Of a DNA stretch of 64,000 bases, positions 39,130-48,865 are shown one piece after another (position 1 is the first letter of the stretch; each line of letters starts with the position of its first letter). The DNA is from an uncultured Clostridia bacterium (GTDB lineage: Bacteria; Bacillota; Clostridia; Oscillospirales; Acutalibacteraceae), in the NCBI GenBank assembly GCA_947623205.1, contig CANQGM010000002.1:121410-185409 (forward strand). The letters run 5' to 3'. The notes beneath the pieces were generated by a model. It saw only the letters and a program-made list of their open reading frames with translations, ran no database searches and had not been told where the DNA came from. Position numbers and translations under genes: made by a program.

Positions 39130-41370
39130 ATGGCTTCAAAAAAGAAAAGCACAAATAAAACCGCCGTACCTAAAACTCACGGTGTGATAAACGGTGCCGG
39201 CGAAGTGGTTGAACAGCCGATAGTTTCCACCATTCGTGAAAACTATATGCCGTATGCTATGAGCGTAATTATGTCAAGAGCAATTCCTGAGATCGACGGT
39301 TTTAAACCGTCGCACAGGAAGCTTCTTTATACAATGTACAAAATGGGGCTTTTGACAGGCGGCAGAACAAAATCGGCAAATATCGTGGGAGCAACAATGA
39401 AGTTAAATCCTCACGGTGACTCGGCTATTTATGACACTATGGTGCGTTTGTCAAGGGGATATGAGGCGCTTTTGCACCCATATGTTGACTCAAAGGGCAA
39501 CTTCGGTAAGTTTTACAGCCGCGATATGGCGTGGGCGGCATCAAGATATACAGAGGCAAAGCTTGACCCGATTTGTAACGAGATTTTCCGTGACATTGAC
39601 AAGGATACGGTTGATTTTGTTGATAACTATGATAATACAATGAAGGAACCTTCGCTTCTTCCAACGGCGTTTCCTTCGGTTTTAGTAAATGCAAACACGG
39701 GTATTGCCGTTGGAATGGCGTCAAATATATGCTCATTTAATTTAAAAGAAATTTGTGAAACTACCGCAGCTTTAATACGCGACCCTGACCATGACATACT
39801 TTCAACTTTGCCTGCTCCGGATTTTATCGGCGGCTGTCAGATTATTTATGACGAAAAGGCAATTAAGCAGGTTTACGGTACCGGCAGAGGAAGTATAAAA
39901 CTTCGGGCTAAGTATGAGTACGACAAGTCGGAAAACTGCATTGACATTCTGTCAATTCCAAGCACTACAACGTGCGAGATAATTATTGAAAAGGTAATTG
40001 ACCTTGTAAAACAGGGAAAAATCAAAGAAATTTCTGATATACGCGATGAAACGGGTATAGACGGACTGAAAATTACAATAGATTTAAAACGCGGCGCGGA
40101 CCCCGAAAAACTTATGGCCAAGCTGTACCGTTTTACAACACTTGAGGATTCATACGCTTGTAATTTTAATGTACTTATTGCAGGAATACCGAAAGTTTTG
40201 GGCGTAAAAGAACTGCTTGAAGAATGGATAGCTTTCAGAATTGAGTGCGTAAGACGCAGAACATATTATGATAAAAATAAAAAGTCCGACAGGCTTCACC
40301 TTTTAAAAGGACTTGAAAAAATTCTTCTTGATATAGATAAGGCAGTTAAAATAGTCCGTGAAACAGATGAAGAGGTCGAAGTAGTTCCAAACCTTATGAT
40401 CGGCTTTGGAATCGACAAAATACAGGCCGAGTATGTTGCCGAAATAAAACTACGCCACCTGAACAGAGAGTATATTCTTAAAAGGACTAAAGACATAGAA
40501 GACCTTGAAAAAGAAATTGCAGAGCTTGACGAAATATTAAAAAGCAAGTCAAGAATCAAGACGATTATAGTAAAAGAATTAAAAGAAATATCTGAAAAAT
40601 ACGGTAAACCCCGCAAAAGTATAATAATTTACGGCTACATTGCTAAATATGAAGATGATACAGAGGAAATTCCCGATTACCCGGTTACGCTTTTCTTTAC
40701 AAAGGAAGGATATTTCAAAAAAATTACTCCTCAGTCGCTAAGAATGAGCGGAGCACACAAGCTGAAGGACGGCGACGAAATAATTCAGGAGGTTGAGTTT
40801 TCAAACAATTGCGACTTGCTTTTCTTTACTGACAAATGCAGGGTTTATAAAGCAAAGGCCTCTGATTTTGCAGATACAAAAACAAGTGTTCTCGGCGATT
40901 ATGTTCCCGCAAAGCTGTCAATGGATGAGGGTGAAAACGCCATTAAAATGATAGCTACAAAAGATTACAAGGGTATTATTTTGTTTGCTTTTGAAAACGG
41001 AAAGGTTGCAAAAATACCACTTGATTTATATATGACAAAAACCAACCGAAAAAAACTTACCGGAGCATATTCCGATAAATCACCTGTTGCAGGAATTTTA
41101 TTCCTACATGAAGATAAAGAATTTTTACTTAAATCATCTTCCGGCAGAATGCTTCTTACTCACTCCGGCGCGCTCACACTTAAATCAACGCGTTCCACGC
41201 AGGGAGTTGCGGTAATGAAACTTAAAAAAGGTCACAGATTATTTGAAATAAGCGAGTACACCGAAGGTACGTTTGCAAAACCGCAGCGTTACAGAACCCG
41301 TACTTTGCCTGCATTAGGCGCATTGCCGTCAAATGAAGATGCCGCGGATAAGCAGCTTTCGTTAATTTAA
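39130..41370 (+). CDS. divergent type IIA topoisomerase subunit A (GyrA/ParC-like)
   Basis: YAMSVIMSRAIPEIDGFKPSHRKLLYTM, AASRYTEAKLDP, C-terminal beta-propeller-like repeats. Confidence 0.9.
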   Translation: MASKKKSTNKTAVPKTHGVINGAGEVVEQPIVSTIRENYMPYAMSVIMSRAIPEIDGFKPSHRKLLYTMYKMGLLTGGRTKSANIVGATMKLNPHGDSAIYDTMVRLSRGYEALLHPYVDSKGNFGKFYSRDMAWAASRYTEAKLDPICNEIFRDIDKDTVDFVDNYDNTMKEPSLLPTAFPSVLVNANTGIAVGMASNICSFNLKEICETTAALIRDPDHDILSTLPAPDFIGGCQIIYDEKAIKQVYGTGRGSIKLRAKYEYDKSENCIDILSIPSTTTCEIIIEKVIDLVKQGKIKEISDIRDETGIDGLKITIDLKRGADPEKLMAKLYRFTTLEDSYACNFNVLIAGIPKVLGVKELLEEWIAFRIECVRRRTYYDKNKKSDRLHLLKGLEKILLDIDKAVKIVRETDEEVEVVPNLMIGFGIDKIQAEYVAEIKLRHLNREYILKRTKDIEDLEKEIAELDEILKSKSRIKTIIVKELKEISEKYGKPRKSIIIYGYIAKYEDDTEEIPDYPVTLFFTKEGYFKKITPQSLRMSGAHKLKDGDEIIQEVEFSNNCDLLFFTDKCRVYKAKASDFADTKTSVLGDYVPAKLSMDEGENAIKMIATKDYKGIILFAFENGKVAKIPLDLYMTKTNRKKLTGAYSDKSPVAGILFLHEDKEFLLKSSSGRMLLTHSGALTLKSTRSTQGVAVMKLKKGHRLFEISEYTEGTFAKPQRYRTRTLPALGALPSNEDAADKQLSLI

Positions 41371-41402
41371 AATTAAAAATTTAAAAATATTTGCAAAATT
41401 AC

Positions 41403-41431
41403 TTGAAAAATATAGATTCGTATGTTAATAT
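41403..41431 (+). promoter_or_regulatory. putative secG promoter
   Basis: TTGAAA-17 nt-TAATAT. Confidence 0.5.
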
Positions 41432-41487
41432 AAATTAGTTATCAGAATATTTGATTAAATTATCTGTTTTATGAAAGGATGATATAA

Positions 41488-41739
41488 ATGAGTGTTTGGG
41501 GAATTATTCTCGGAATAATACTTTGCGTTATATCAATTGCAATTATAGTTGTTATTATTCTTCAGCAGGGCAATCAGCAGGGTCTCGGTGTGGTAACCGG
41601 TGCGGCTGATTCATATTTCTCAAAAAATAAAGCGCGTTCCATCGACGCTTTTCTTTCTCGCTGGACAAAGGCTTTTGCGGCAATTTTTGTAATTTTTGTA
41701 CTTGCTCTTAACGTGCTTGCGCATTTTGACATTCTGTAA
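41488..41739 (+). CDS. secG: preprotein translocase subunit SecG
   Basis: 83 aa; VIILQQGNQQGLGVVTGAADSYFSKNKARSIDAFL. Confidence 0.92.
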   Translation: MSVWGIILGIILCVISIAIIVVIILQQGNQQGLGVVTGAADSYFSKNKARSIDAFLSRWTKAFAAIFVIFVLALNVLAHFDIL

Positions 41740-41770
41740 AGAATATTTGTACAAATATAAGCATAATTAT

Positions 41771-41802
41771 AGACCGTCAGATGTTTCTGACGGTCTATTT
41801 TA
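41771..41802 (+). terminator. intrinsic terminator
   Basis: AGACCGTCAGA tgtt TCTGACGGTCT then ATTTT. Confidence 0.88.
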
Positions 41803-41819
41803 ATTTGGAGTTGTTGAAA

Positions 41820-42080
41820 ATGCCTTGGTGGGGAATATGTCTTATAATTTTTTCTGTAATTATTATTTTTGCAATTATTCATTATATCGGCAAAAATAAA
41901 CATCCGTTCAGACGTGCGTGCATATCAATTGCGTGCGGAGGACTGACTTTATTAGCCGTAAATTTAAGCGGGGCATTCACGGGGGTTTATCTGCCGGTTA
42001 GCTTGTTGTCGATTTTAGTTTCTCTTATCGGCGGCATACCGGGCGTTACACTTATGCTCGGACTCAATTTGTTTTTTTAA
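41820..42080 (+). CDS. BofA-like (pro-sigmaK processing inhibitor family) membrane protein
   Basis: MPWWGICLII...AVNLSGAFTGVYLPVSLLSILVSLIGGIPGVTLMLGLNLFF. Confidence 0.75.
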   Translation: MPWWGICLIIFSVIIIFAIIHYIGKNKHPFRRACISIACGGLTLLAVNLSGAFTGVYLPVSLLSILVSLIGGIPGVTLMLGLNLFF

Positions 42081-42112
42081 AAATATTATACTGTCCGATT
42101 TTCGGATAAGCC

Positions 42113-42715
42113 TCAAAGAATACTGTACAGCTCTTCAAGCGCTTCGCCTACATTGTCTTTGTCTTTGGTAAGCAATGCAAGCATAACTTTATAAATAATT
42201 GACGGACTTTCATAAAAGTTATTTTTTATCATAATTGCCTGTTCCACACTCGGGGCATAGAGCGTAAAGCTGAAAAGCTCATAATTACCGCCCGATATTT
42301 TGCATATAACATTATATCCGTTTTCAATTTTTTCGATTTCTGCGGAATTTTCACGTTCAATCTTTTTTTGACTGAGAAGTTTGGTCGCACAGGCGTACGC
42401 TTTTTCTTTTACGGTATATGCAAGGGTTGTATTAAGCTGACGAGCTATCATTTTTCCGTTTTCAGTAAGGATATATGTTTTTTCTTTTTCGTTACTGCCT
42501 GATTCCTGTAAGTTATTATTATTTATAAGATCATCAAAAGCCGCACTCGTTTCAAAATAATTTGCAAGTCCCTGTTTTTGAACAGCCTGAATAACTAAAT
42601 TCTTGCTTAAACCCTCATTAACCGAATTAAAAAGATAGCAAATCAATATTTTAATTTCGTTTTTACTTCGTATTCCGCCGGGAACAATACCCTCATCAAA
42701 TGTGTCAAAAGCCAT
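42113..42715 (-). CDS. DUF4364-like protein
   Basis: MAFDTFDEGIVPGGIRSKNEIKILICYLFN. Confidence 0.8.
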   Translation of the reverse strand: MAFDTFDEGIVPGGIRSKNEIKILICYLFNSVNEGLSKNLVIQAVQKQGLANYFETSAAFDDLINNNNLQESGSNEKEKTYILTENGKMIARQLNTTLAYTVKEKAYACATKLLSQKKIERENSAEIEKIENGYNVICKISGGNYELFSFTLYAPSVEQAIMIKNNFYESPSIIYKVMLALLTKDKDNVGEALEELYSIL

Positions 42716-42793
42716 TTAATCACCCGTTTATCAATATTCTTATAAATTATAGCACATAATAAATTAAATGTGTATATCATTTTATAAAATAAA

Positions 42794-42830
42794 TTGACTA
42801 TTAAATTCGGTTATGATAAAATTATCATAA
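42794..42830 (+). promoter_or_regulatory. nfeD/SPFH operon promoter with overlapping perfect palindrome
   Basis: TTGACT (42794-42799) -17- TAAAAT (42817-42822); TTATGATAAAATTATCATAA 42811-42830. Confidence 0.7.
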
Positions 42831-42845
42831 AGGAGGGGTTTAATA

Positions 42846-43286
42846 ATGGAACAATATATGCCTTTTATTTGGATAGGTTTTGCAGTGTTAATGGCCGTAT
42901 GCGAAGCATTTACAACTCAGCTTGTCTCAATATGGTTTGTGCTTGGAGCTGTATTTGCGGCTGTAACAACCATTTTTACACCGTCAATTCCCATTCAGTC
43001 GGCTGTATTTCTGTTTGTCTCGCTGATAACACTCATTGTAACAAGACCTCTTGTAAAAAAATTCAAGAAAAAGCACGGTAACGTAAGCACTAATGCGGAC
43101 AGGCTGATAGGCAAAACCGGAATTTTACTCTCAGACCTTAATGATAATGAAGCAATAGGTCAAGTAAAAGTGGGAAGTGAAATTTGGAGCGCAAAATCTG
43201 AAAATACACCTTTAAGCAAAAGCACAAAAGTAATGATACTCTCAATTGAGGGCGTAAAACTTATTGTAAAGCCAATTGATCAATAA
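42846..43286 (+). CDS. NfeD-family membrane protein
   Basis: 146 aa; N-terminal TM and C-terminal OB-like domain; SD GGAGG. Confidence 0.85.
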   Translation: MEQYMPFIWIGFAVLMAVCEAFTTQLVSIWFVLGAVFAAVTTIFTPSIPIQSAVFLFVSLITLIVTRPLVKKFKKKHGNVSTNADRLIGKTGILLSDLNDNEAIGQVKVGSEIWSAKSENTPLSKSTKVMILSIEGVKLIVKPIDQ

Positions 43287-43304
43287 TTTTGGAGGGAATT
43301 AAAA

Positions 43305-44228
43305 ATGAATGCATTAAGCGGTATTATAGGATTTGCAATAATTGCTGTTATAATTTTAATAGTAATTCTTGTAATAATAAGCAATGTAAAAATAGTTCCG
43401 CAGGCTCACGCATATGTAATTGAACGTCTCGGAGCTTACTTTGCAACATGGGACACGGGACTTCATTTAAAAATACCTTTTATTGATAAAGTCTCAAAAA
43501 AGGTTTCACTCAAAGAACAGGTTGTCGATTTTCCGCCTCAGCCTGTAATTACACGAGACAATGTTACAATGCAGATTGATACCGTAGTATATTTTGAAAT
43601 TACCGACCCTAAGCTTTACTGCTACGGCGTTGAACGTCCGTTAAGTGCAATTGAAAATCTTACGGCTACAACGCTTCGTAATATAATCGGCGACCTTGAG
43701 CTTGATAATACGCTGACTTCGCGCGATACGATAAACGACAAAATCAGAATAATTCTTGACGAAGCAACGGATGCGTGGGGAATCAAGGTTATTCGTGTTG
43801 AACTTAAAAATATTCTTCCGCCGCGTGAAATTCAGGACGCAATGGAAAAGCAGATGAAAGCTGAACGCGAACGCCGTGCCAGAATTCTTGACGCCGAAGG
43901 TGAAAAACGTAGTCAGATCCTTGTTGCGGAAGGTATGAAAGAATCTGCAATTCTTAAAGCTGACGCCGTAAAAGAACAAAAAATCAGAGAAGCGCAGGGT
44001 GAGGCCGAGGCTATTCTGACAGTTCAAAAGGCTAATGCCGACGCTCTAAAAATGCTTAATGAAGCGGCTCCTACTGATAAAATTATTCAGCTTAAATCTC
44101 TTGAAGCATTTGGAAAAGCAGCCGACGGCAAAGCAACAAAAATTATAATTCCTTCAGAAATACAAGGTCTTGCAGGAAACATTGCCGCAATAAAAGAGAT
44201 ATGGCAGGACACTGACCAAAAAGAATAA
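43305..44228 (+). CDS. SPFH/band 7 (stomatin-like) protein
   Basis: VPQAHAYVIERLGAYFATWDTGLHLKIPFIDKV, ...MEKQMKAERERRARILDAEGEKRSQILVAEG. Confidence 0.93.
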   Translation: MNALSGIIGFAIIAVIILIVILVIISNVKIVPQAHAYVIERLGAYFATWDTGLHLKIPFIDKVSKKVSLKEQVVDFPPQPVITRDNVTMQIDTVVYFEITDPKLYCYGVERPLSAIENLTATTLRNIIGDLELDNTLTSRDTINDKIRIILDEATDAWGIKVIRVELKNILPPREIQDAMEKQMKAERERRARILDAEGEKRSQILVAEGMKESAILKADAVKEQKIREAQGEAEAILTVQKANADALKMLNEAAPTDKIIQLKSLEAFGKAADGKATKIIIPSEIQGLAGNIAAIKEIWQDTDQKE

Positions 44229-44250
44229 AAATTATAATTTTATCAATAAA

Positions 44251-44278
44251 GGCGCGGTAAACTTTGCCGCGTCTTTTT
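44251..44278 (+). terminator. intrinsic terminator
   Basis: GGCGCGGT / GCCGCGTC then TTTTT. Confidence 0.8.
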
Positions 44279-44313
44279 GCAGTAATTAATTTTTGAAAGT
44301 AAGGAAATGGAAA

Positions 44314-45720
44314 ATGCTTTTAAATATTCTTTGGTATTTTGTCATATTTTCTTTTTGCGGTTGGTTTGCCAATGGATTACGCACAATGTTTGTTGATAAA
44401 AGGTTTTATAATAAAGGTTTTTTGACATCGCCTTTTTGTCCGTCGTACGGTTTTTGCTCAGTAATATGTTACATTGTTATGAATCCGTTTTCCGGCAATA
44501 AAATTATTTTATTTTTAGGTTCAGCTATTTTGCTGTCGGCACTTGTTGTATTGATCGGTTTTACAACTAAAAAGGTTTTAGGCTTTAATCCATGGGATTT
44601 TACCGATTCTTTTTTAAACATCGGAATCTACATAACCCTGCCGTATGCGCTTTTTCTGGGAGTGCTCGGTACAATACTCGTTGGCTTAATAATTCCCATT
44701 TTAAATACTGTGCTTGAAATTGTTCCGTTTAAAGTAAGCCTTATAATCGTACTGTCTGTTTTTGCTCTTATTCTTATTGACTATGTTTTTTCTATTGTTA
44801 CTGTCATTAAGCTTAAACATAAAATCAAACAATTTAACGGTATATCCGATTTAATAGGCAACGACATTCCAAAAGAAAAGGTAAATGAACTTGAACAAAA
44901 CTACAACAAGCTGTTTAAAGAAAATATTTTGCGCAGACGGCTTACATCTGCATTTCCCGATTTAACAAGCACGTTTTATGTTAAACAGATTGCCGCAAAA
45001 ATATCGGAAATAAAAGCCGATAATATGAAAGAATACACTCAGGTGTATGAAAGCAAAGATGAAAAACCGTTTGCGTTCGGACTTTGTTTTACAAAATTAT
45101 TTTATTTATTTTTCATAGGTTCGTTGCTCGGCACAATTTTTGAAACTGTATGGACAATCATAACCGAAGGTCATTTTGAAATCAGAGTAGGCATGGTTTA
45201 CGGACCATTTATTCCTGTTTACGGCGGCGGCGCGTGTTTTCTTTCGCTGGTTTTGTACAAGCTATATAAGCTCAGCGATACTTTTATATTTGTTATCAGC
45301 GCATTTGTCGGCGCAGGTTTTGAGTATTTCTGTTCTTGGATTCAGGAAACCCTGCTTGGAACCGTTTCGTGGGATTACAGCGACACGCCGTTTAATTTTA
45401 ACGGCAGAACAAACCTGATGTTTGCGCTTATTTGGGGATTTTTAGGTCTTGTTTGGGTACGTTATCTTTACCCATGGATTGCAAAACTTATTGAGAAAAT
45501 TCCTAAAAAGACAGGGGCAATTATAACTACGTTCCTTATTGTATTTATGATGTTTAACGCAATTATGTCCTGTTCTTCAATATACCGATGGCAGCAGCGT
45601 GATTTGGGAGTTTCAGCTTCAAACAGCTTTGAAAAATATCTTGACGTGCATTTTAATGATGAACATATGAATTTTCTGTTTCCGCATATGCAAAACGCAG
45701 ATGAAACAGGCGTTTCATAA
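44314..45720 (+). CDS. putative ABC transporter permease / CmpB-like membrane protein with internal duplication
   Basis: Two related halves (FSFCGWFANGLRTMF..GFLTSPFCPSYG / FFIGSLLGTIFETVW..RVGMVYGPFIPVYG); SD AAGGA. Confidence 0.75.
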   Translation: MLLNILWYFVIFSFCGWFANGLRTMFVDKRFYNKGFLTSPFCPSYGFCSVICYIVMNPFSGNKIILFLGSAILLSALVVLIGFTTKKVLGFNPWDFTDSFLNIGIYITLPYALFLGVLGTILVGLIIPILNTVLEIVPFKVSLIIVLSVFALILIDYVFSIVTVIKLKHKIKQFNGISDLIGNDIPKEKVNELEQNYNKLFKENILRRRLTSAFPDLTSTFYVKQIAAKISEIKADNMKEYTQVYESKDEKPFAFGLCFTKLFYLFFIGSLLGTIFETVWTIITEGHFEIRVGMVYGPFIPVYGGGACFLSLVLYKLYKLSDTFIFVISAFVGAGFEYFCSWIQETLLGTVSWDYSDTPFNFNGRTNLMFALIWGFLGLVWVRYLYPWIAKLIEKIPKKTGAIITTFLIVFMMFNAIMSCSSIYRWQQRDLGVSASNSFEKYLDVHFNDEHMNFLFPHMQNADETGVS

Positions 45721-45734
45721 TATGTTGTAATTCT

Positions 45735-45767
45735 GACCGAACAGCATTGTATGTTCGGTCTTTTTAT
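45735..45767 (+). terminator. intrinsic terminator
   Basis: GACCGAACA / TGTTCGGTC then TTTTTATT. Confidence 0.88.
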
Positions 45768-45802
45768 TAAATGCGATTTTTAAAATTAATTGTCGGTTGC
45801 TA

Positions 45803-45831
45803 TTGAAATTTATATGGATTTTTAATATAAT
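45803..45831 (+). promoter_or_regulatory. promoter of the purine operon
   Basis: TTGAAA-17 nt-TATAAT. Confidence 0.65.
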
Positions 45832-45869
45832 AATAAAGAAGTTGAATATATAATTAAAAGGAGCAGGTT

Positions 45870-46367
45870 ATGAAGAAGGTAGCTATCATAATGGGTTCTG
45901 ACAGTGATTTTCCCGTAGTGTCGAAGGCTGTCAAAAAGCTTAAAGAATTTGACGTACCGTTTGAGGTTCATATTATGAGCGCTCACAGAACACCCGACGA
46001 GGCAATAAGGTTCTCTTCAAATGCAAAGAAAAACGGTTTTGGAGTAATTATTGCCGCGGCAGGAATGGCAGCTCATCTTGCGGGAGTTTTGGCGGCAAAA
46101 ACAACATTGCCTGTTATAGGGATCCCCTGTAAGTCCGCACAGCTTGACGGTATGGACGCACTGCTTGCAACGGTTATGATGCCAACAGGCATTCCGGTGG
46201 CTACAGTTGCGGTTGACGGCGCGGCTAACGCTGCTATTCTTGCGGTTGAAATACTTGCTCTTTCAGATGATACACTTGCTCAAAGGCTTGAAGATATGAA
46301 AACAGATATGGAAAAGGGAGTTGCAGAAAAAGACAAGGCAATTCAGCTTAAGGTGGAAGAACTTTGA
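45870..46367 (+). CDS. purE: N5-carboxyaminoimidazole ribonucleotide mutase
   Basis: [17 protein letters not shown]...[10 protein letters not shown]...[11 protein letters not shown]. Confidence 0.96.
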   Translation: MKKVAIIMGSDSDFPVVSKAVKKLKEFDVPFEVHIMSAHRTPDEAIRFSSNAKKNGFGVIIAAAGMAAHLAGVLAAKTTLPVIGIPCKSAQLDGMDALLATVMMPTGIPVATVAVDGAANAAILAVEILALSDDTLAQRLEDMKTDMEKGVAEKDKAIQLKVEEL

Positions 46368-47818
46368 TTAATAGTTTTATAGATATTGACTCAAAACTTG
46401 ATAAGATAAATGATGAATGCGGCGTATTTGGACTGTATAAAAAAGATGAGGAACTTAACAGCGTATCAATAACTCACGCTGCGCTTTTCGGTCTTCAGCA
46501 CAGGGGACAGGTGAGTGCCGGAATTACGGTTAATGTAAACGGTGAATTAACTACCGTAAAAGAGCTTGGTATGGTGACCGAGGTGTTTACTCCTAAGATT
46601 TTATCTAATATTCCAAACGGAAACATCACTATCGGTCATGTAAGATATACATCAAGCGAAAGTCTTGACCGCGCGTCAAATCAGCCGCTTGTAATGCGTT
46701 ATATTCAAGGTTCTATCGCAATTGCTGCAAACGGTTCAATTACAAACTTTGCAGATATTAGAAAGGAACTTGAGCACGGAGGAGCTATTTTTCAGTCAAA
46801 TTCGAATGCTGAAATAATGTCTTATGTAATTGCAAGCGAAAGATGCACAACTCAAAATCTTGAAGATGCGGTTTTATCCGCAATGGATAAGCTTGACGGT
46901 GCATATTCAGCGGTGATATGCGCTCCGACGCGCTTAATAGGGTTTCGTGACAAGTACGGTTTTCGTCCGCTTTGCATAGGCAAAATCAAAAACAGCTATG
47001 TAATTACGTCTGAAAGCTGCGTAATAGACAGCATAGGCGGAGAGTTTATTCGGGATGTTGAACCCGGAGAAATGGTTGTAATCAATGAGGACGGTTTCCG
47101 CAGTTATAAAGCAAAAGTAACCGCGGATAAAACCTCACTTTGTTTGTTTGAATATGTTTATGTAGCTCGTCCCGACAGTATTATTGACGGTGTAAGTGTT
47201 CATAATGCCAGATTTAAAGCCGGAGAGCTTCTTTATGAAGAGTTTCCTATCGACGCCGATATAGTTTGCGGCGTTCCCGATTCCGGATTGATTGCCGCGG
47301 AGGGTTATTCAAAAGCCTCGGGCATTCCGTTTGGAATGGGCTTTGTAAAGAATAAATACATAGGCAGAACAGTCGGGACCGGAAAAGATAAAAAGAAGAG
47401 ATTGCTTAAGACCCGTATAACCGCACTGAAAGCTAATGTAAAGGGAAAACGTGTTATAATAATAGACGACTCAATTGTAAGAGGTGAGACGTCACAGCAT
47501 ATTGTAAATTTAATGCGCCTTGCAGGCGCAAAAGAAGTGCATATGCTTATAAGCTCGCCGCCTTTTATATGTCCTTGTTACTTCGGAATTGATATACACG
47601 ATAAGGAAAATCTTATTGCTAACAAAATGACAATTGAAGAGATACGCCAATTTATCGGAGCGGATTCGCTTGGTTATCTCAGTATTGACAACATCCACAA
47701 AATAGCGGCTAATGCAAAAATCAATTTTTGCGACAGTTGTTTCAGCGGTCATTATAATGCGAAAATTCCTAAAACGTTGTTTGTAGATAAATATGCCAAA
47801 AAAATAAAAAGACAGTAA
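46364..47818 (+). CDS. purF: amidophosphoribosyltransferase
   Basis: DECGVFGLYKKDE, FGLQHRGQVSAGI, VIIIDDSIVRGETS; TTG start overlapping purE stop. Confidence 0.96.
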   Translation: MINSFIDIDSKLDKINDECGVFGLYKKDEELNSVSITHAALFGLQHRGQVSAGITVNVNGELTTVKELGMVTEVFTPKILSNIPNGNITIGHVRYTSSESLDRASNQPLVMRYIQGSIAIAANGSITNFADIRKELEHGGAIFQSNSNAEIMSYVIASERCTTQNLEDAVLSAMDKLDGAYSAVICAPTRLIGFRDKYGFRPLCIGKIKNSYVITSESCVIDSIGGEFIRDVEPGEMVVINEDGFRSYKAKVTADKTSLCLFEYVYVARPDSIIDGVSVHNARFKAGELLYEEFPIDADIVCGVPDSGLIAAEGYSKASGIPFGMGFVKNKYIGRTVGTGKDKKKRLLKTRITALKANVKGKRVIIIDDSIVRGETSQHIVNLMRLAGAKEVHMLISSPPFICPCYFGIDIHDKENLIANKMTIEEIRQFIGADSLGYLSIDNIHKIAANAKINFCDSCFSGHYNAKIPKTLFVDKYAKKIKRQ

Positions 47819-47830
47819 CGGAGTGATCAA

Positions 47831-48865
47831 ATGAACAGTTTTTCAGAAAGCTACAAGGCTGCGGGCGTTGACGTAACCGCAGGTTACAAAGCGGTTGAAC
47901 TTATGAAAGAGCACGTTGCCCGCACAAAAATTGACGGCGTTGTTTCGGGTATCGGCGGATTTGGCGGACTTTTTGCACCAAATTTCAAAGGCATGGAGGA
48001 ACCTGTTCTTGTCAGCGGCACGGACGGCGTGGGCACAAAGCTTAAACTCGCATTTCTTCTTGATAAGCACGACACCATAGGAATAGACGCTGTTGCAATG
48101 TGTGTAAACGACGTTGTTTGCTGCGGAGCCGAGCCGTTGTTTTTTCTCGATTATATTGCTGTCGGAAAGAACTTTCCGGAAAAAGTTGCGCAGATTGTTT
48201 CGGGCATTGCAGAGGGTTGCGTTCAGTCAGGCTGTGCTCTTGTTGGCGGTGAAACCGCCGAAATGCCCGGATTTTATCCTATGAACGAATATGACGTTGC
48301 CGGATTTTGCGTAGGTATGGCAGATAAGCCGAAAATGATCGACGGTTCAAAGCTTAAATCGGGAGATGTGTTGATAGGACTTCGTTCGTCAGGCGTTCAT
48401 TCAAACGGTTTTTCACTTGTAAGAAAAGTTTTTGGCATAGATGAAAATACAATTAATAACACTTATCCCGAACTTGACAAACCGCTTGGAGAAACGCTCC
48501 TTACTCCTACAAAAATTTATGTAAAACCGATTCTTGCTCTTATTAATGAAGTTGAGGTCAAGGCAGTTTCTCACATTACGGGCGGCGGCTTTTACGAGAA
48601 TATTCCGCGTATGCTCAAAAGCGGTCTGAGTGCAAAAATAAGCAGATACACCGTTCCCGTTCTTCCTATTTTTAAACTTATTCAGAGAATAGGCGGCATA
48701 TCCGAGCATGATATGTTCAACACTTTTAATATGGGCGTAGGTATGGTTGCTGCCGTTGCAAAAGAGAACGCTCAAAAAGCTGTTGATGTACTCAAAGCGA
48801 ATGGTGAAGATGCGGTAATTCTCGGCGAGGTTATTGAGGGTAATGACGGAGTTGTAATTGAATAA
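47831..48865 (+). CDS. purM: phosphoribosylformylglycinamidine cyclo-ligase
   Basis: [33 protein letters not shown]. Confidence 0.96.
   Translation: MNSFSESYKAAGVDVTAGYKAVELMKEHVARTKIDGVVSGIGGFGGLFAPNFKGMEEPVLVSGTDGVGTKLKLAFLLDKHDTIGIDAVAMCVNDVVCCGAEPLFFLDYIAVGKNFPEKVAQIVSGIAEGCVQSGCALVGGETAEMPGFYPMNEYDVAGFCVGMADKPKMIDGSKLKSGDVLIGLRSSGVHSNGFSLVRKVFGIDENTINNTYPELDKPLGETLLTPTKIYVKPILALINEVEVKAVSHITGGGFYENIPRMLKSGLSAKISRYTVPVLPIFKLIQRIGGISEHDMFNTFNMGVGMVAAVAKENAQKAVDVLKANGEDAVILGEVIEGNDGVVIE

Noticed and set aside
43641-44027. 128-aa minus ORF inside the SPFH gene
   Set aside because: Antisense shadow ORF; composition is typical of the reverse frame of AT-rich coding DNA
45768-45869. Purine riboswitch before purE
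   Set aside because: The leader after the promoter is only about 35 nt, too short for an aptamer, and no purine-riboswitch core was recognised
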